From: Gemmatimonadota bacterium
Lineage (GTDB): Bacteria; Gemmatimonadota; Gemmatimonadetes; Longimicrobiales; Gaopeijiaceae
Reading direction: 5' to 3'
NCBI GenBank assembly: GCA_022822425.1
Contig: JAJEBS010000063.1
Location: 1 to 40,599 of the forward strand
Length of the DNA stretch: 40,599 nucleotides
Of the stretch, positions 1 through 7,946 are shown one piece after another. The notes under the pieces were generated by a model, which saw only the letters and a list, made by a program, of their open reading frames with translations, did no database searches and had not been told where the DNA came from. Position numbers and translations under genes: made by a program. Numbering within the stretch: position 1 is the stretch's first letter; every line of letters starts with the position of its first letter.

Positions 1-1
1 G

Positions 2-667
2 GGCGGCACCATCAAGCGGTTCATGGAGCATCTGAATCCGCGTGGCGCGCGCGTGGTCGCGCTCGACAAGCCGAGCGACGTGGAACGGGGCCAGTGGTAT
101 TTCCAGCGCTACATCCGGCACCTCCCGACAGCCGGGGAAATGGTGCTCTTCGACCGCTCGTGGTACAACCGCGCCGGGGTCGAGCGGGTCATGGGATTCT
201 GCACCGGTCAGGAGTACCTGGAGTTCCTGCGCCAGTGCCCGGAGATGGAACGCATGCTGGTCAACAGCGGCATCCTGTTCTTCAAGTTCTATTTCTCGGT
301 GTCGCAGGACCAACAGGCCTACCGCTTCGAGCGCCGCAGCACCGACCCGCTCAAGCAATGGAAGATCTCTCCGGTCGACCTGGCGTCGCTGGACAAATGG
401 GACAGCTACACGCAGGCCAAGGAGGCGATGTTCTTCTATACGGACACGGCCGACGCGCCCTGGACCGTGATCAAGTCGGATGACAAGAAGCGCGCGCGCA
501 TCGCCGCGATGCAGTTTTTCCTCTCCCGGCTCGACTACCCGGACAAGGACCATGACGTCGTGACCGGCCCCGACCCGTTGATCGCGGAGTCGGCGACGGT
601 TGTGGTGAGCCGTGACGAACCGATGTCGGCCGACCCGGGCGCGCCCGGCGCCGTGATCGGCCGTTAG
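2..667 (+). CDS. ppk2: Polyphosphate kinase 2 (PPK2 class I), 5' end outside window
   Basis: PPK2 enzymes transfer phosphate between polyphosphate and nucleoside diphosphates in the cytosol. The reading frame is open from base 2 and its first codons read GGTIKRF, the end of the PPK2 Walker A loop (family form DAAGKGGTIKR), so about 60-80 N-terminal residues lie upstream of the window. The visible 221 residues carry the Walker B segment VLFDRSWYNRAGVERVMGF (first Asp at visible residue 51) and the lid region with RFERRSTDPLKQWK. The SDDKKRAR segment typical of single-domain class I PPK2 follows. After the usual end near DYPDKD there is a 35-40-residue Ala/Pro/Val-rich tail with no recognisable domain. 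The stop codon lies one base from the stop of the opposite-strand gene, so the pair is convergent with no room for a terminator. Family assignment is secure; preferred nucleotide (ADP or GDP) cannot be read from the sequence. Confidence 0.93.
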   Translation, partial: GGTIKRFMEHLNPRGARVVALDKPSDVERGQWYFQRYIRHLPTAGEMVLFDRSWYNRAGVERVMGFCTGQEYLEFLRQCPEMERMLVNSGILFFKFYFSVSQDQQAYRFERRSTDPLKQWKISPVDLASLDKWDSYTQAKEAMFFYTDTADAPWTVIKSDDKKRARIAAMQFFLSRLDYPDKDHDVVTGPDPLIAESATVVVSRDEPMSADPGAPGAVIGR

Positions 668-668
668 C

Positions 669-959
669 CTATCGGTTCTCCTCGCCCCCGGCGGGGCCGG
701 TGCCACCGGACCTGCGAGGTTCGATGAGCCGTTCGGTGAAATCCTGACGCTCCTCCAGGAGCGAAAGCCGGTCGTTCATCGCTTCGACCGTCTCGCGCAG
801 GCGCCGGGTCTCCTCCAGCGCGGAGCTGGATTTCTCGCGCGCCATCGCGTCGAGGAGGGTACCGAGTTTCGCCGCGATGGGACGCAGGATGAGTACGCCT
901 CCCGCCGTAACGATGAACAGGGAAGGAACGACCAGGGCGACGAGGGCCTCCCAGTCCAT
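669..959 (-). CDS. Small membrane-anchored coiled-coil protein, unknown function
   Basis: A 96-residue protein. It starts MDWEALVALVVPSLF and has one N-terminal hydrophobic segment (about residues 4-28). A charged, heptad-like helical stretch follows (about 33-78, ALEETRRLRETVEAMNDRL), then a Gly/Pro/Glu-rich tail. The frame is open well upstream, but this ATG is chosen because GGAGG sits 8 bases before it and the upstream residues look non-coding (Pro/Arg/Gly rich). Topology suggests a short inner-membrane anchor with a cytosolic coiled coil, as seen in phage-shock- or ATPase-accessory-like small proteins, but I recognise no family. It is convergent with ppk2 and 142 bases downstream of the dimethylargininase-like gene on the same strand, so it could be the last gene of that unit. 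Confidence 0.7.
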   Translation of the reverse strand: MDWEALVALVVPSLFIVTAGGVLILRPIAAKLGTLLDAMAREKSSSALEETRRLRETVEAMNDRLSLLEERQDFTERLIEPRRSGGTGPAGGEENR

Positions 960-1101
960 TGGCTGAGCCTCCGTGGTTGTGCTGCGCGGAAGGGAATCGG
1001 AAACCGTCCGGCCATCCAGTACGGCAGTTGCGGGAAAGGTGTTGCACGGGGCCGCTGTGAGCGCGGGGGCAATCGGCCGGGCGCGGCCTGGCGGGATTCC
1101 C

Positions 1102-2019
1102 CTACCTCCGCCAGAGAGGCAGGGTAAGGCAGGTCGGCCCGCCTTCGCACGGGATACAGAGTGCATCCGCTTCGAAGCAGGTCACCGTACACCCGGCGTC
1201 ACGCATCAAACTCACAGTGTGCGGGAAGCCGTCGACCGCGATGCACCTGCGGGGCGCCGTCGCGAGCACATTGAGGTTCAGCCCGTTCGAAGCCTCGAAC
1301 TCCTCGTCGCTCGCCTCCAGGCACCGGATGCCGGCTTTCCGCAGCAGCTCGCGCAGCGCGACGGGCAGCAGGCGGGGATAGACGAGCGCCAGATCGCGAT
1401 CCAGCGGGCTGATCACCGACAGGAGGTGCAGGCAGGCGGCGCTGCCGTTCCACACGGGAAGATCGAACGTCAGAAGCGTGATGCCGCGGGGCGCCAGGAC
1501 GCGCCGCAACTGATCGATACCGGCCTGATTGGTGCGGAACGAGCGTGCCGCGGCGACTGTCGTGTCGTCGACCCAGAGCAGATCTCCCCCTTCGGCCAGA
1601 CCGGGTGGCTCGACCGTCCCGACGACCGGCACCCGCAGCCGCTGATACAGCGTCTCGTGCAGGGCCACCTCGGGGCGCCGGAGCGGCTTGCCGGGACGAA
1701 GCAGGATGGCGCCCGCGGGGGTCATGAAGGAGGGGTCGAAGACGAAGATCGAGTCGGAGAGGCCATCGTCCGCGTCCGGAATCCACTCGATGTCCGCCCC
1801 CGAATCCGCGACACAGGCCACGAAGGCGTCGTACTGCCGCAGCAGACGACCTCCATCCAGCGGCCCTGCGTAGTGCCAGAGCGCGGAATCGGCCTCGCGC
1901 GTAGCCCGGCCGGGGCGGCGCAGCGCGACTCGCCGGAGAGGATCCGTCATGGCTGTCACGCCGAAGCCGTCCGTCGACGGAGACCCGCCGTCCGCTGCGG
2001 CCTGCGCGGCCGGGCTCAC
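1102..2019 (-). CDS. Dimethylargininase-like amidinohydrolase (DDAH/arginine deiminase superfamily)
   Basis: The family hydrolyses the guanidino group of arginine or methylarginines in the cytosol. Dimethylargininases give citrulline plus dimethylamine; arginine deiminases give citrulline plus ammonia. The 305-residue product shows the superfamily's signature pieces: SDSIFVFDPSF (Asp89, Asp95), EGGD (143-146), a catalytic His in CLHLLSV (His198) and the C-terminal nucleophile in GGPTCLTLP (Cys297). Length and layout fit DDAH-like proteins better than the roughly 400-residue ArcA. The start is a GTG that overlaps the TGA of the upstream transporter gene (GTGA), with GGAGG about 6 bases before it. 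An in-frame ATG at 1950 (MTDPLRR), without a clear ribosome site, would also fit the usual family N-terminus. Coupling to an AdiC-like antiporter argues that the substrate is arginine or a close derivative. Exact substrate is not determined. Confidence 0.85.
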   Translation of the reverse strand: MSPAAQAAADGGSPSTDGFGVTAMTDPLRRVALRRPGRATREADSALWHYAGPLDGGRLLRQYDAFVACVADSGADIEWIPDADDGLSDSIFVFDPSFMTPAGAILLRPGKPLRRPEVALHETLYQRLRVPVVGTVEPPGLAEGGDLLWVDDTTVAAARSFRTNQAGIDQLRRVLAPRGITLLTFDLPVWNGSAACLHLLSVISPLDRDLALVYPRLLPVALRELLRKAGIRCLEASDEEFEASNGLNLNVLATAPRRCIAVDGFPHTVSLMRDAGCTVTCFEADALCIPCEGGPTCLTLPLWRR

Positions 2020-3383
2020 CGCGCGCCTCCGGCCGCATCTCCGGGGGGCGATCTCCCTCGGGCGGAATCACTCCCCCGCCAGCGCATCGCGACGAAAACC
2101 GGCACTCCGGCCAGCAGCATCAGAAATCCCCAGAACACCGTCTCCGCGCCCGCGCCCATAACCGCCCACAGCGAAAACCCGAACGCGAGCACGCTCACGA
2201 TCGCTCGCGTCAGGGATCTCGCAGCCGGAAGGCCGGCCGCTCGTGACCTGGAGCGCTCGCGGAGCGCCATCATGAGTCCCGTCATGCTCGTGAAGACGTA
2301 GGGCAGGAGCGTCGCCAGGGTGGCCAGCAGGATGAGGAAGGTGAAGGCCTGCACCAGGCCCCTGGTGTAGTTCATCGCGATCAGGATCGTCGCGAGGACG
2401 GCCGACAGGAAGATGCCCACGACGGGCGTGCCGCGGGCGCTCAGGTGTGCAAAGCGCGCCGGGAGCAGGCCGTCGAGGGCGGCTGCGCGCGGGATCTGCC
2501 CGGTGAGCAGTACCCACCCGTTGAGAGCCCCGAAGCAGGAGATGGTGGCGCCCGCTCCGATGACCCAGCGGCCCCAGGTTCCCCAGATGGAGCCCGCCGC
2601 GTCGGCGAACGGCGCCGTGGACAGCGCAAGCTCCCCCGGTGCGATGATGCCCATCACCGCGGCGGTGCACGCAATGTAGACGACCGCGGCGATCGACGTC
2701 CCCAGGATCGTGGCCTTCGGAATGGTGCGGGCGGGGTCGCGCACGTCGCCCGCGGGGACGGTTCCCGCCTCGAGCCCCAGAAACGCCCACAGGGTGAGCG
2801 CGACCGTCGCCGTCACCGCACTGAAGGGGCTCTCTCCGGCCGGGTTGAACGGCTGGAAGTGATCGGCCTGGAAGTAGAGCAATCCGACGGTGCCGATCGC
2901 CGCCAGCGGCAACAGCTTGAGCACGGTGGTCACGAGTTGTACCAGCCCCGCCGTGCGCACGCCGTGCGCGTTGACCAGGGCGAGGGTCCACAGCGCTGCC
3001 AGCGCCGTGGCCAGACCCGCGGCCGGCGAGACCGCCAGAGCCGGCCAGAAGACGGTCGCGTAACTCGCCGTGGCGACGGCGAGGGCGGCGTTCCCCGTGA
3101 GCAGTGAAATCCAGTAGGACCAGGCGATCCAGAACCCCACGAAGTCTCCGAACCCCTCCCGGCCGTACGCATACGGTCCCCCGACCCTGGGCAACGTCGC
3201 TCCGAGCCGAGCGAGCACCAGCGCCAGGCACATCGCCCCTCCGGCGCTCACCAGCCACCCAAGGATGCTGATGCCCCCGAACGGGGCCAGCGACGCGGGG
3301 AGCAGGAAGACGCCCGAGCCGATCATGCTCCCCGCCACCAGGGAGGTGCACATCCAAAGCCCGAGTTTCCGCTTGGCCATCAT
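2016..3383 (-). CDS. AdiC-like APC-family amino acid antiporter/permease
   Basis: A 455-residue integral membrane protein with about 12 hydrophobic segments and the APC signature IGSGVFLLPA (residues 21-30) in helix 1. Compared from memory with E. coli AdiC (arginine/agmatine antiporter), key residues align at a constant offset of three: Ser23 (AdiC S26), Tyr90 (Y93), Asn98 (N101), Trp199 (W202), Glu205 (E208, proton sensor) and Trp290 (W293, which stacks on the guanidinium). AdiC N22 is Ser19 here. This supports transport of arginine-like substrates, probably by exchange, but not a specific pair. The start is uncertain: an upstream GTG exists at 3416, but ATG at 3383 (or the next codon, 3380) has a weak AGG 8 bases upstream and gives a normal N-terminus. 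Its stop overlaps the start of the dimethylargininase-like gene, so the two are translationally coupled. Confidence 0.88.
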   Translation of the reverse strand: MMAKRKLGLWMCTSLVAGSMIGSGVFLLPASLAPFGGISILGWLVSAGGAMCLALVLARLGATLPRVGGPYAYGREGFGDFVGFWIAWSYWISLLTGNAALAVATASYATVFWPALAVSPAAGLATALAALWTLALVNAHGVRTAGLVQLVTTVLKLLPLAAIGTVGLLYFQADHFQPFNPAGESPFSAVTATVALTLWAFLGLEAGTVPAGDVRDPARTIPKATILGTSIAAVVYIACTAAVMGIIAPGELALSTAPFADAAGSIWGTWGRWVIGAGATISCFGALNGWVLLTGQIPRAAALDGLLPARFAHLSARGTPVVGIFLSAVLATILIAMNYTRGLVQAFTFLILLATLATLLPYVFTSMTGLMMALRERSRSRAAGLPAARSLTRAIVSVLAFGFSLWAVMGAGAETVFWGFLMLLAGVPVFVAMRWRGSDSARGRSPPGDAAGGAR

Positions 3384-3634
3384 GATCTGAACCTGTCCGC
3401 GACCGGCTGTCCGCACCAGCCGCGCGTGCGACCCGGTGGATGGTCGGCGCCCTCCGCCCGCGGCCCTGGTGGCGGGCCGTGCCGATGGGTGCAGGGCCGG
3501 GAGGTGGCGTGGTGCCTGATGGCGGCGGGGGTGGCGCGGGACCGTATCGGGGTGGCATCCTGCACGCGGAGATTACATGGGCGTTCCCGCTCCTCAGCAA
3601 GCCACCGATGAACCGGAATCCAGGAGTTCCATTC
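3384..3634. promoter_or_regulatory. Divergent intergenic region with an 8-bp inverted repeat
   Basis: This 251-base gap separates the divergent AdiC-like and gamma-glutamyltransferase-family genes, so promoters for both must lie here or in the gene starts. I could not pick convincing -35/-10 boxes. The clearest structure is an inverted repeat, CGGCCCTG at 3461-3468 and CAGGGCCG at 3492-3499, separated by 23 bases. It could be an operator or an RNA hairpin; in GC-rich DNA chance is also possible. Confidence 0.4.
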
Positions 3635-5413
3635 ATGCGCGATGTTCCCGCAACAGCCCGACGCCGCACTGCGGGCGCGGCCATGGCCGCCACCCTCGCG
3701 ATCAGTTGTGTCCTCCTTGCCGCGACCGCGTGCGAGACCGCGGAGGCGCCGGCGCAGGCCAGCACGACCGCACAGAGCTCCGGGGAGGTGGTCTTCCCCG
3801 CCACCAACCGCCCCGACGTACGCGGCGTCACCGCGGCCGTGTCCGCCGGTCATCCGCTTGCGGCCGCCGCCGGTCACGACGTCCTGCGCCGGGGCGGCAA
3901 CGCCATCGACGCGACGATCGCCATGGCGGGGGTGCTGGCGGTGGTCCGTCCGCACATGAACGGCATCGGCGGCGACGCGTTCATGATCTACTACGAGGCC
4001 GAGAGCGGCCGCGTGTACGCGATGAACGGAAGCGGGCGCGCCGGCGCCCTGGCCACGCCGGAGCTTTTCGCCGAACGCGAACTCGACCGGGTCCCCGGCA
4101 ACGGTCCGCTCTCGGTCTCGGTGCCGGGCGCCGTGGCCGCCTGGGTGGACGCCCTGGACAGCTTCGGCACCCGGCCCATGGCGGAACTCCTGGAGCCCGC
4201 CATCGGCTACGCCCGCGACGGCTTCCCCGTCTCCACCCGGCTCGCCAGCGACATCGCGGGCTCCTCGCGGTCACTGAACGACCACGCGCGGGCGCTTTAC
4301 CTGCCGGGTGGCGCGCCTCCGCCGGTGGGCAGCCTGCTCCGGAATCCCGCGCTGGCCACCACCCTCGAGCGGGTCGCCGCCGACGGCAAGGACGGGTTCT
4401 ACCACGGCTTCGTAGCCGATCGCATCGGCGCCTTCCTGGAGGCCGAGGGCGGCTATGTGCGCGCTCCGGACCTGGCGGCGCACACCACCACCTGGGTGGA
4501 GCCGCTGCGCGGCGACTACGAGGACCACACCATGCTGGTGATGCCGCCCAACACCCAGGGCATTGCCCAGCTGCAGCTGTTCGAGATGGCGAAATCGTTT
4601 GACATGAAGGCGTTGGGTCACAACACCTCAGACTATCTCCACACCCTCATCGAGATGAAGAAGCTGGCCTTCGCCGACCGCGACCAGTGGGCCGCCGACC
4701 CGGAGTTCAGCGACATCCCGCTGGATCGCCTGCTCGACCCCGATTACCTGGCCCGCCGTGCCGGCATGGTCGACGCGGGTGCCGCGGCCGAGGTGCGTGC
4801 GGCGGGGGTGGGCACGGAGATGGCCGCGGGCGGCGGCGGATCGGCGGACGACTCCGGCGACACCGTCTACCTCACCGCCGTGGACCAGTGGGGCAACGCG
4901 GTCAGCTGGATCCAGAGCCTGTTCGCCGGCTTCGGCTCCGGTCTTCTCGAGCCCGAAACGGGCATCGTGCTCCACAACCGGGGCGCCCTCTTCAACCTGC
5001 AGGCGGGGCATCCGAACATCATCGCGCCCGGCAAGCGCCCCTATCACACGCTCTCGCCCATGATGGCGCTCCGCAACGACGGCAGCTTCGCCTTCACCCT
5101 GGGCACGCCGGGGGGCGACAGCCAGCCGCAGAGCCTGATCCAGATCGTCAACAACATGGTGCTCTTCGGGATGACGCCCCAGGCAGCGATCGAAGCACCC
5201 CGCTTCCGCAGCTATAACGGGCTCGGGGTGGCCTTCGAGGATCGCATCGGCGCGTCCGCCCTGGGAGAACTCGCGGCCCTGGGCCACCAGGTCGAGATCG
5301 TGCACGGATGGACGGCCACCTTCGGGGGCGCGCACATGATCCTCCGGGACCGCGACGGCACTCTTACCGCCGCCTCCGACCCGCGGAGGGAGGCATACGC
5401 CATTGCGTACTGA
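3635..5413 (+). CDS. ggt: Gamma-glutamyltransferase family protein (putative lipoprotein)
   Basis: The family cleaves gamma-glutamyl bonds (glutathione and other gamma-glutamyl compounds) using a Thr nucleophile freed by self-cleavage of the precursor. The 592-residue product begins with a positively charged N-terminus and hydrophobic stretch ending ATAC (Cys33), so a lipoprotein signal is likely and the enzyme would be periplasmic or envelope-anchored. The large-subunit motifs GGNAIDATIAMA (87-98) and GIGGDAFM (110-117) are present. So is the processing site GDTVYLTAVD, where Thr410 aligns with E. coli Thr391, followed by GNAVSWIQS. The small subunit contains KRPYHTLSPMM and GTPGGDSQPQ. The canonical TTH after the cut site is TVY here, as in non-classical family members, so glutathione may not be the substrate. 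The ATG at 3635 is chosen because AGGAG lies 8 bases upstream; the open frame before it lacks coding character. The DUF423 gene follows after 12 bases. Confidence 0.88.
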   Translation: MRDVPATARRRTAGAAMAATLAISCVLLAATACETAEAPAQASTTAQSSGEVVFPATNRPDVRGVTAAVSAGHPLAAAAGHDVLRRGGNAIDATIAMAGVLAVVRPHMNGIGGDAFMIYYEAESGRVYAMNGSGRAGALATPELFAERELDRVPGNGPLSVSVPGAVAAWVDALDSFGTRPMAELLEPAIGYARDGFPVSTRLASDIAGSSRSLNDHARALYLPGGAPPPVGSLLRNPALATTLERVAADGKDGFYHGFVADRIGAFLEAEGGYVRAPDLAAHTTTWVEPLRGDYEDHTMLVMPPNTQGIAQLQLFEMAKSFDMKALGHNTSDYLHTLIEMKKLAFADRDQWAADPEFSDIPLDRLLDPDYLARRAGMVDAGAAAEVRAAGVGTEMAAGGGGSADDSGDTVYLTAVDQWGNAVSWIQSLFAGFGSGLLEPETGIVLHNRGALFNLQAGHPNIIAPGKRPYHTLSPMMALRNDGSFAFTLGTPGGDSQPQSLIQIVNNMVLFGMTPQAAIEAPRFRSYNGLGVAFEDRIGASALGELAALGHQVEIVHGWTATFGGAHMILRDRDGTLTAASDPRREAYAIAY

Positions 5414-5425
5414 GGAGAAGAGCCC

Positions 5426-5818
5426 ATGACCCCCATGTCCACCCTGGCGCGCGCCCTGGCCGCGAGCGGAGCCACGCTGGCGCTCCTGGCCGTGGCGCTG
5501 GGGGCATTTGGAGCCCATGCCCTGAGCGAACGCCTGGAGGCGCGCGACCTCGAGATCTTCGAGACCGCCGTGCGCTACCAGATGTACCACGCGCTCGCGC
5601 TTCTCGGCGTCGCGTGGCTGTCCACCCGCCTGGCCGGCCCGTTGACGGGCTGGGCAGGCTGGCTGATGGTAGCCGGGACGGTGGTTTTTTCGGGCAGCCT
5701 CTACCTGCTCGTACTGACCGGACCGCGCTGGCTCGGAGCCGTCACGCCGGTCGGCGGGGTGCTGCTCATCGCGGGATGGCTGCTGGTGGTGGCGGCGATC
5801 CTGCGGAGCAGCGTCTGA
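5426..5818 (+). CDS. DUF423 family small integral membrane protein
   Basis: A 130-residue protein with four hydrophobic segments and the hallmark sequences of DUF423 (E. coli YgdD type): GAFGAHAL (26-33), TAVRYQMYHALALL, and near the C-terminus SGSLYLLVLTGPRWLGAV followed by TPVGGVLLIAGW. The length is normal for the family (about 120-130). A GAGGAG ribosome site lies just upstream and the gene follows the gamma-glutamyltransferase-family gene after 12 bases, so the two are probably cotranscribed. The molecular function of the family is not established; a role in the inner membrane is all that can be said. Confidence 0.9.
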   Translation: MTPMSTLARALAASGATLALLAVALGAFGAHALSERLEARDLEIFETAVRYQMYHALALLGVAWLSTRLAGPLTGWAGWLMVAGTVVFSGSLYLLVLTGPRWLGAVTPVGGVLLIAGWLLVVAAILRSSV

Positions 5819-5846
5819 CCCCGGCGGCGTGCCCTTCTCCAGCTCC

Positions 5847-5864
5847 CTGGCTTAGCTAAGTCAG
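5847..5864. repeat. Near-perfect 18-bp palindrome between convergent genes
   Basis: CTGGCTTAGCTAAGTCAG is a palindrome with one mismatched pair, and its core CTTAGCTAAG is perfect. It lies in the 52-base gap between the stops of the DUF423 gene (+) and the Big/LVIVD gene (-). It is strikingly AT-rich for this DNA. It has no loop and no T-run, so it is not a classical terminator; a protein-binding site or a bidirectional pause or termination element is possible. Confidence 0.45.
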
Positions 5865-5870
5865 ACCGAG

Positions 5871-7778
5871 CTAGAACACCACCCGTTTCGGCCTCAGCTC
5901 CGTGATCCAGATTCCCGAGTTGAGGTCCGATGAGTAGATGCGGCCCTTGAAGATCTGGGCTCCCCAGGTCATGGGCCAGTTGGGCACCACCATGTCGCCG
6001 TCCCTCGGCACGAAGGCCGCCACCTCTCTGCCCTGCTCGTAGAGGTTGCCGCGCAGCTCGCCGGAGATGTCGAGGACGCGCAGCCCCGCCTGGTAGTAGC
6101 CCAGGTAGAGGCGGTCACCCTCGGCCCAGACGTTGTGGACCCCCGCTTCGGGGACCTCGTACCACGCCACCTCGACCGGGTTCTCGATGTCGGAGTAGTC
6201 CACCACGTGAATGAAGCCGCGCGCCTCGATGGGCCGCTCGGAGTCCCATCCCGGCGGGAAGATCTCGTCGCCGAGATAGAGATAGCGGCCGTGGCGCCAG
6301 GCCACGTGCGTGTTGCCGATCGGGTACTTGAACTGGCTCACGAAGGCGGGCTCGCGCGCGGTGCCCTGATGGGTGCCCGCTCCCACGTCCAGCATGATCA
6401 CGCCGTCGTTCCAGTAGGACAGGTAGGCGTAGCCGTCCTGCACGATGACGTCGTGGAGCGTCTTGCCCTGCTTGTCGAGCCCCCAGCGGCCCACCTCGAC
6501 CGGGTTGGCCGGGTCGGAGATGTCGATGATGTGCATCTCGGAGGTGCCGTTGTGGCAGGCGTAGACGAGGTTCTCGTCGCCCAGGATCCAGACGTTGTGC
6601 ACCCCGCCCGTCAGGGTCTCGTCGTAGCGGGAGATGATCTCCGGGTGGGCCGGGTCGGCGAGGTCGAGCAGCACCATGCCGTTGCGGCGGTTGGAGGCGC
6701 CCTCGCGGGTGACGATCCCGACGTGGCTGTCGGGATGAATCTTCACGTCGTTGATGCGGCGCGCGTCCAGCTGGATCGAGTCCGTGAGGACGGGCGCGCC
6801 GCTGTCGGTGACGTCCCACACCTTCATCCAGTCGTGCATGTAGGTGCCCACATAGACATAATCGCGCCCGTCCACGCCCTCGAACACCCACATGTCGCCC
6901 GAGTGGTGCGAGGAGATCGGCCCCCGTCCCACCTGGATCAGCTCCGAATCCGAGATGCGCTCGGTCACCTCGACGTTGGCCGTGCGCACCACGCCTTCCC
7001 CGATCACCGCGTAGACGACGTAGCGTCCCGGGTCCTCGGCCACGAACACGCCCTCCGCTCCGTCTGCGTCGATCTGCGCCCCCACCCCCGCCACCGTCCA
7101 GGCGGGCAGCAGCTCGGGCCCGCCCGCGCCCGAGGGCAGGTTCGCGGCCGCCCGGAAGCGCACCACGTCGCCGGTGCGCACCGTGGAGGCCGCGGGCTCG
7201 AGCGTGTACGCGAACCCGGGGTCCGCCTCCACGGTGACTTCCACTTCCTCCTCCGCGACGCCTGAGCGCACCGTGATGGTCGCCCTTCCGGGGGCGAGGC
7301 CGTACACGCGCCCGAGCGCGTCCACGCTGGCCACCCCGGGCGCGCCCGAGGTGAAGGAGGCCGCCGGTGCGTCCAGCACCTCCCCCAGCCGGGTGGTGCC
7401 CGTCAGCGATATGGGCGCGCTGGTGCCGGCGACGATGGCACCGGGCGCGCCCACCGCCAGGGTGGCGGCCCCCAGCTGCGGCACCGTCAGGTCGGCGAAC
7501 CCGACCACCGTGCCTCCGACCATGGCGGCCACCTGGGCCTTCCCCGGCCGCAGGCCGGTCACCTGGCCGGACGCATCCACGGACACCAGCTCGGGGGTGA
7601 CGGCCACCCAGGTGACGGCCGCGCCGTCGATGACCGCCCCATCGGCGTCCAGGACGCGGGCGGTGAGCGGCAGCACGGCGTCGACGGCGACTTGCGCGCT
7701 GGCGGGGAGCACTTCCACGCGATCCGGTGCGGCCTGAACCGCGACGGCCAATGCGAGCACATGAGCGAAGGATATCAT
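5871..7778 (-). CDS. Secreted Big-domain plus LVIVD beta-propeller repeat protein
   Basis: A 635-residue exported protein. Residues 1-17 form a Sec signal peptide (FAHVLALAVAVQAA, cleavage near AAP). Residues 18-100 and about 101-184 are two bacterial Ig-like (Big_2) domains, each ending in the typical pattern VSVDASGQVTGLRPGKAQV or VASVDALGRVYGLAPGRATI. A third, less typical Ig-like module covers about 188-275. The rest (about 280-635) is made of LVIVD repeats, a beta-propeller seen in surface proteins, with recurring HNVWILGDENLVY, IIDISDPANPVEVG and HVVDYSDIENPVEV elements. No catalytic residues are evident; binding or adhesion at the cell surface is the likely role. GAGGT lies 7 bases before the ATG. 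It follows tRNA-Arg on the same strand. Confidence 0.85.
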   Translation of the reverse strand: MISFAHVLALAVAVQAAPDRVEVLPASAQVAVDAVLPLTARVLDADGAVIDGAAVTWVAVTPELVSVDASGQVTGLRPGKAQVAAMVGGTVVGFADLTVPQLGAATLAVGAPGAIVAGTSAPISLTGTTRLGEVLDAPAASFTSGAPGVASVDALGRVYGLAPGRATITVRSGVAEEEVEVTVEADPGFAYTLEPAASTVRTGDVVRFRAAANLPSGAGGPELLPAWTVAGVGAQIDADGAEGVFVAEDPGRYVVYAVIGEGVVRTANVEVTERISDSELIQVGRGPISSHHSGDMWVFEGVDGRDYVYVGTYMHDWMKVWDVTDSGAPVLTDSIQLDARRINDVKIHPDSHVGIVTREGASNRRNGMVLLDLADPAHPEIISRYDETLTGGVHNVWILGDENLVYACHNGTSEMHIIDISDPANPVEVGRWGLDKQGKTLHDVIVQDGYAYLSYWNDGVIMLDVGAGTHQGTAREPAFVSQFKYPIGNTHVAWRHGRYLYLGDEIFPPGWDSERPIEARGFIHVVDYSDIENPVEVAWYEVPEAGVHNVWAEGDRLYLGYYQAGLRVLDISGELRGNLYEQGREVAAFVPRDGDMVVPNWPMTWGAQIFKGRIYSSDLNSGIWITELRPKRVVF

Positions 7779-7811
7779 CTGGTTTACCTCGGATGACGGA
7801 ACGTGAAGACA

Positions 7812-7828
7812 GGCCGCTTCTTGCGGCC
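7812..7828 (-). terminator. Hairpin downstream of tRNA-Arg, possible terminator
   Basis: GGCCGC and GCGGCC form a perfect 6-bp stem around a 5-base loop, 15 bases past the tRNA 3' end. Read on the minus strand it is followed by TGTCTTC, a poor U-tract. It may end or trim the tRNA transcript before the Big/LVIVD gene. Confidence 0.4.
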
Positions 7829-7843
7829 CGTGACCTCTCGAAA

Positions 7844-7917
7844 TGCCCCCGGCAGGACTCGAACCTGCGGCCCCCGGATTAGGAATCCGGTGCTCTGTCC
7901 ACCTGAGCTACGGAGGC
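7844..7917 (-). tRNA. tRNA-Arg (anticodon CCT)
   Basis: On the minus strand the sequence folds as a full cloverleaf. The acceptor stem is GCCTCCG pairing with CGGGGGC (one G-U pair) with discriminator A. The D arm is GCTC/GAGC. The anticodon stem CCGGA/TCCGG closes a 7-base loop TTCCTAA, giving anticodon CCT. The T stem GCAGG/CCTGC closes TTCGAGT. CCA is not encoded. It decodes AGG, a rare codon in GC-rich genomes. It lies 29 bases downstream of the yqaA-like gene on the same strand and may be processed from that transcript. Confidence 0.96.
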
Positions 7918-7946
7918 GCGCGAACCCCATTCTACCGCCGTCCGCT

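Noticed and set aside
973-2301. 442-codon plus-strand frame opposite the dimethylargininase-like gene
   Set aside because: No domain, Arg/Pro/Gly-rich; the opposite strand has catalytic motifs and a coupled start.
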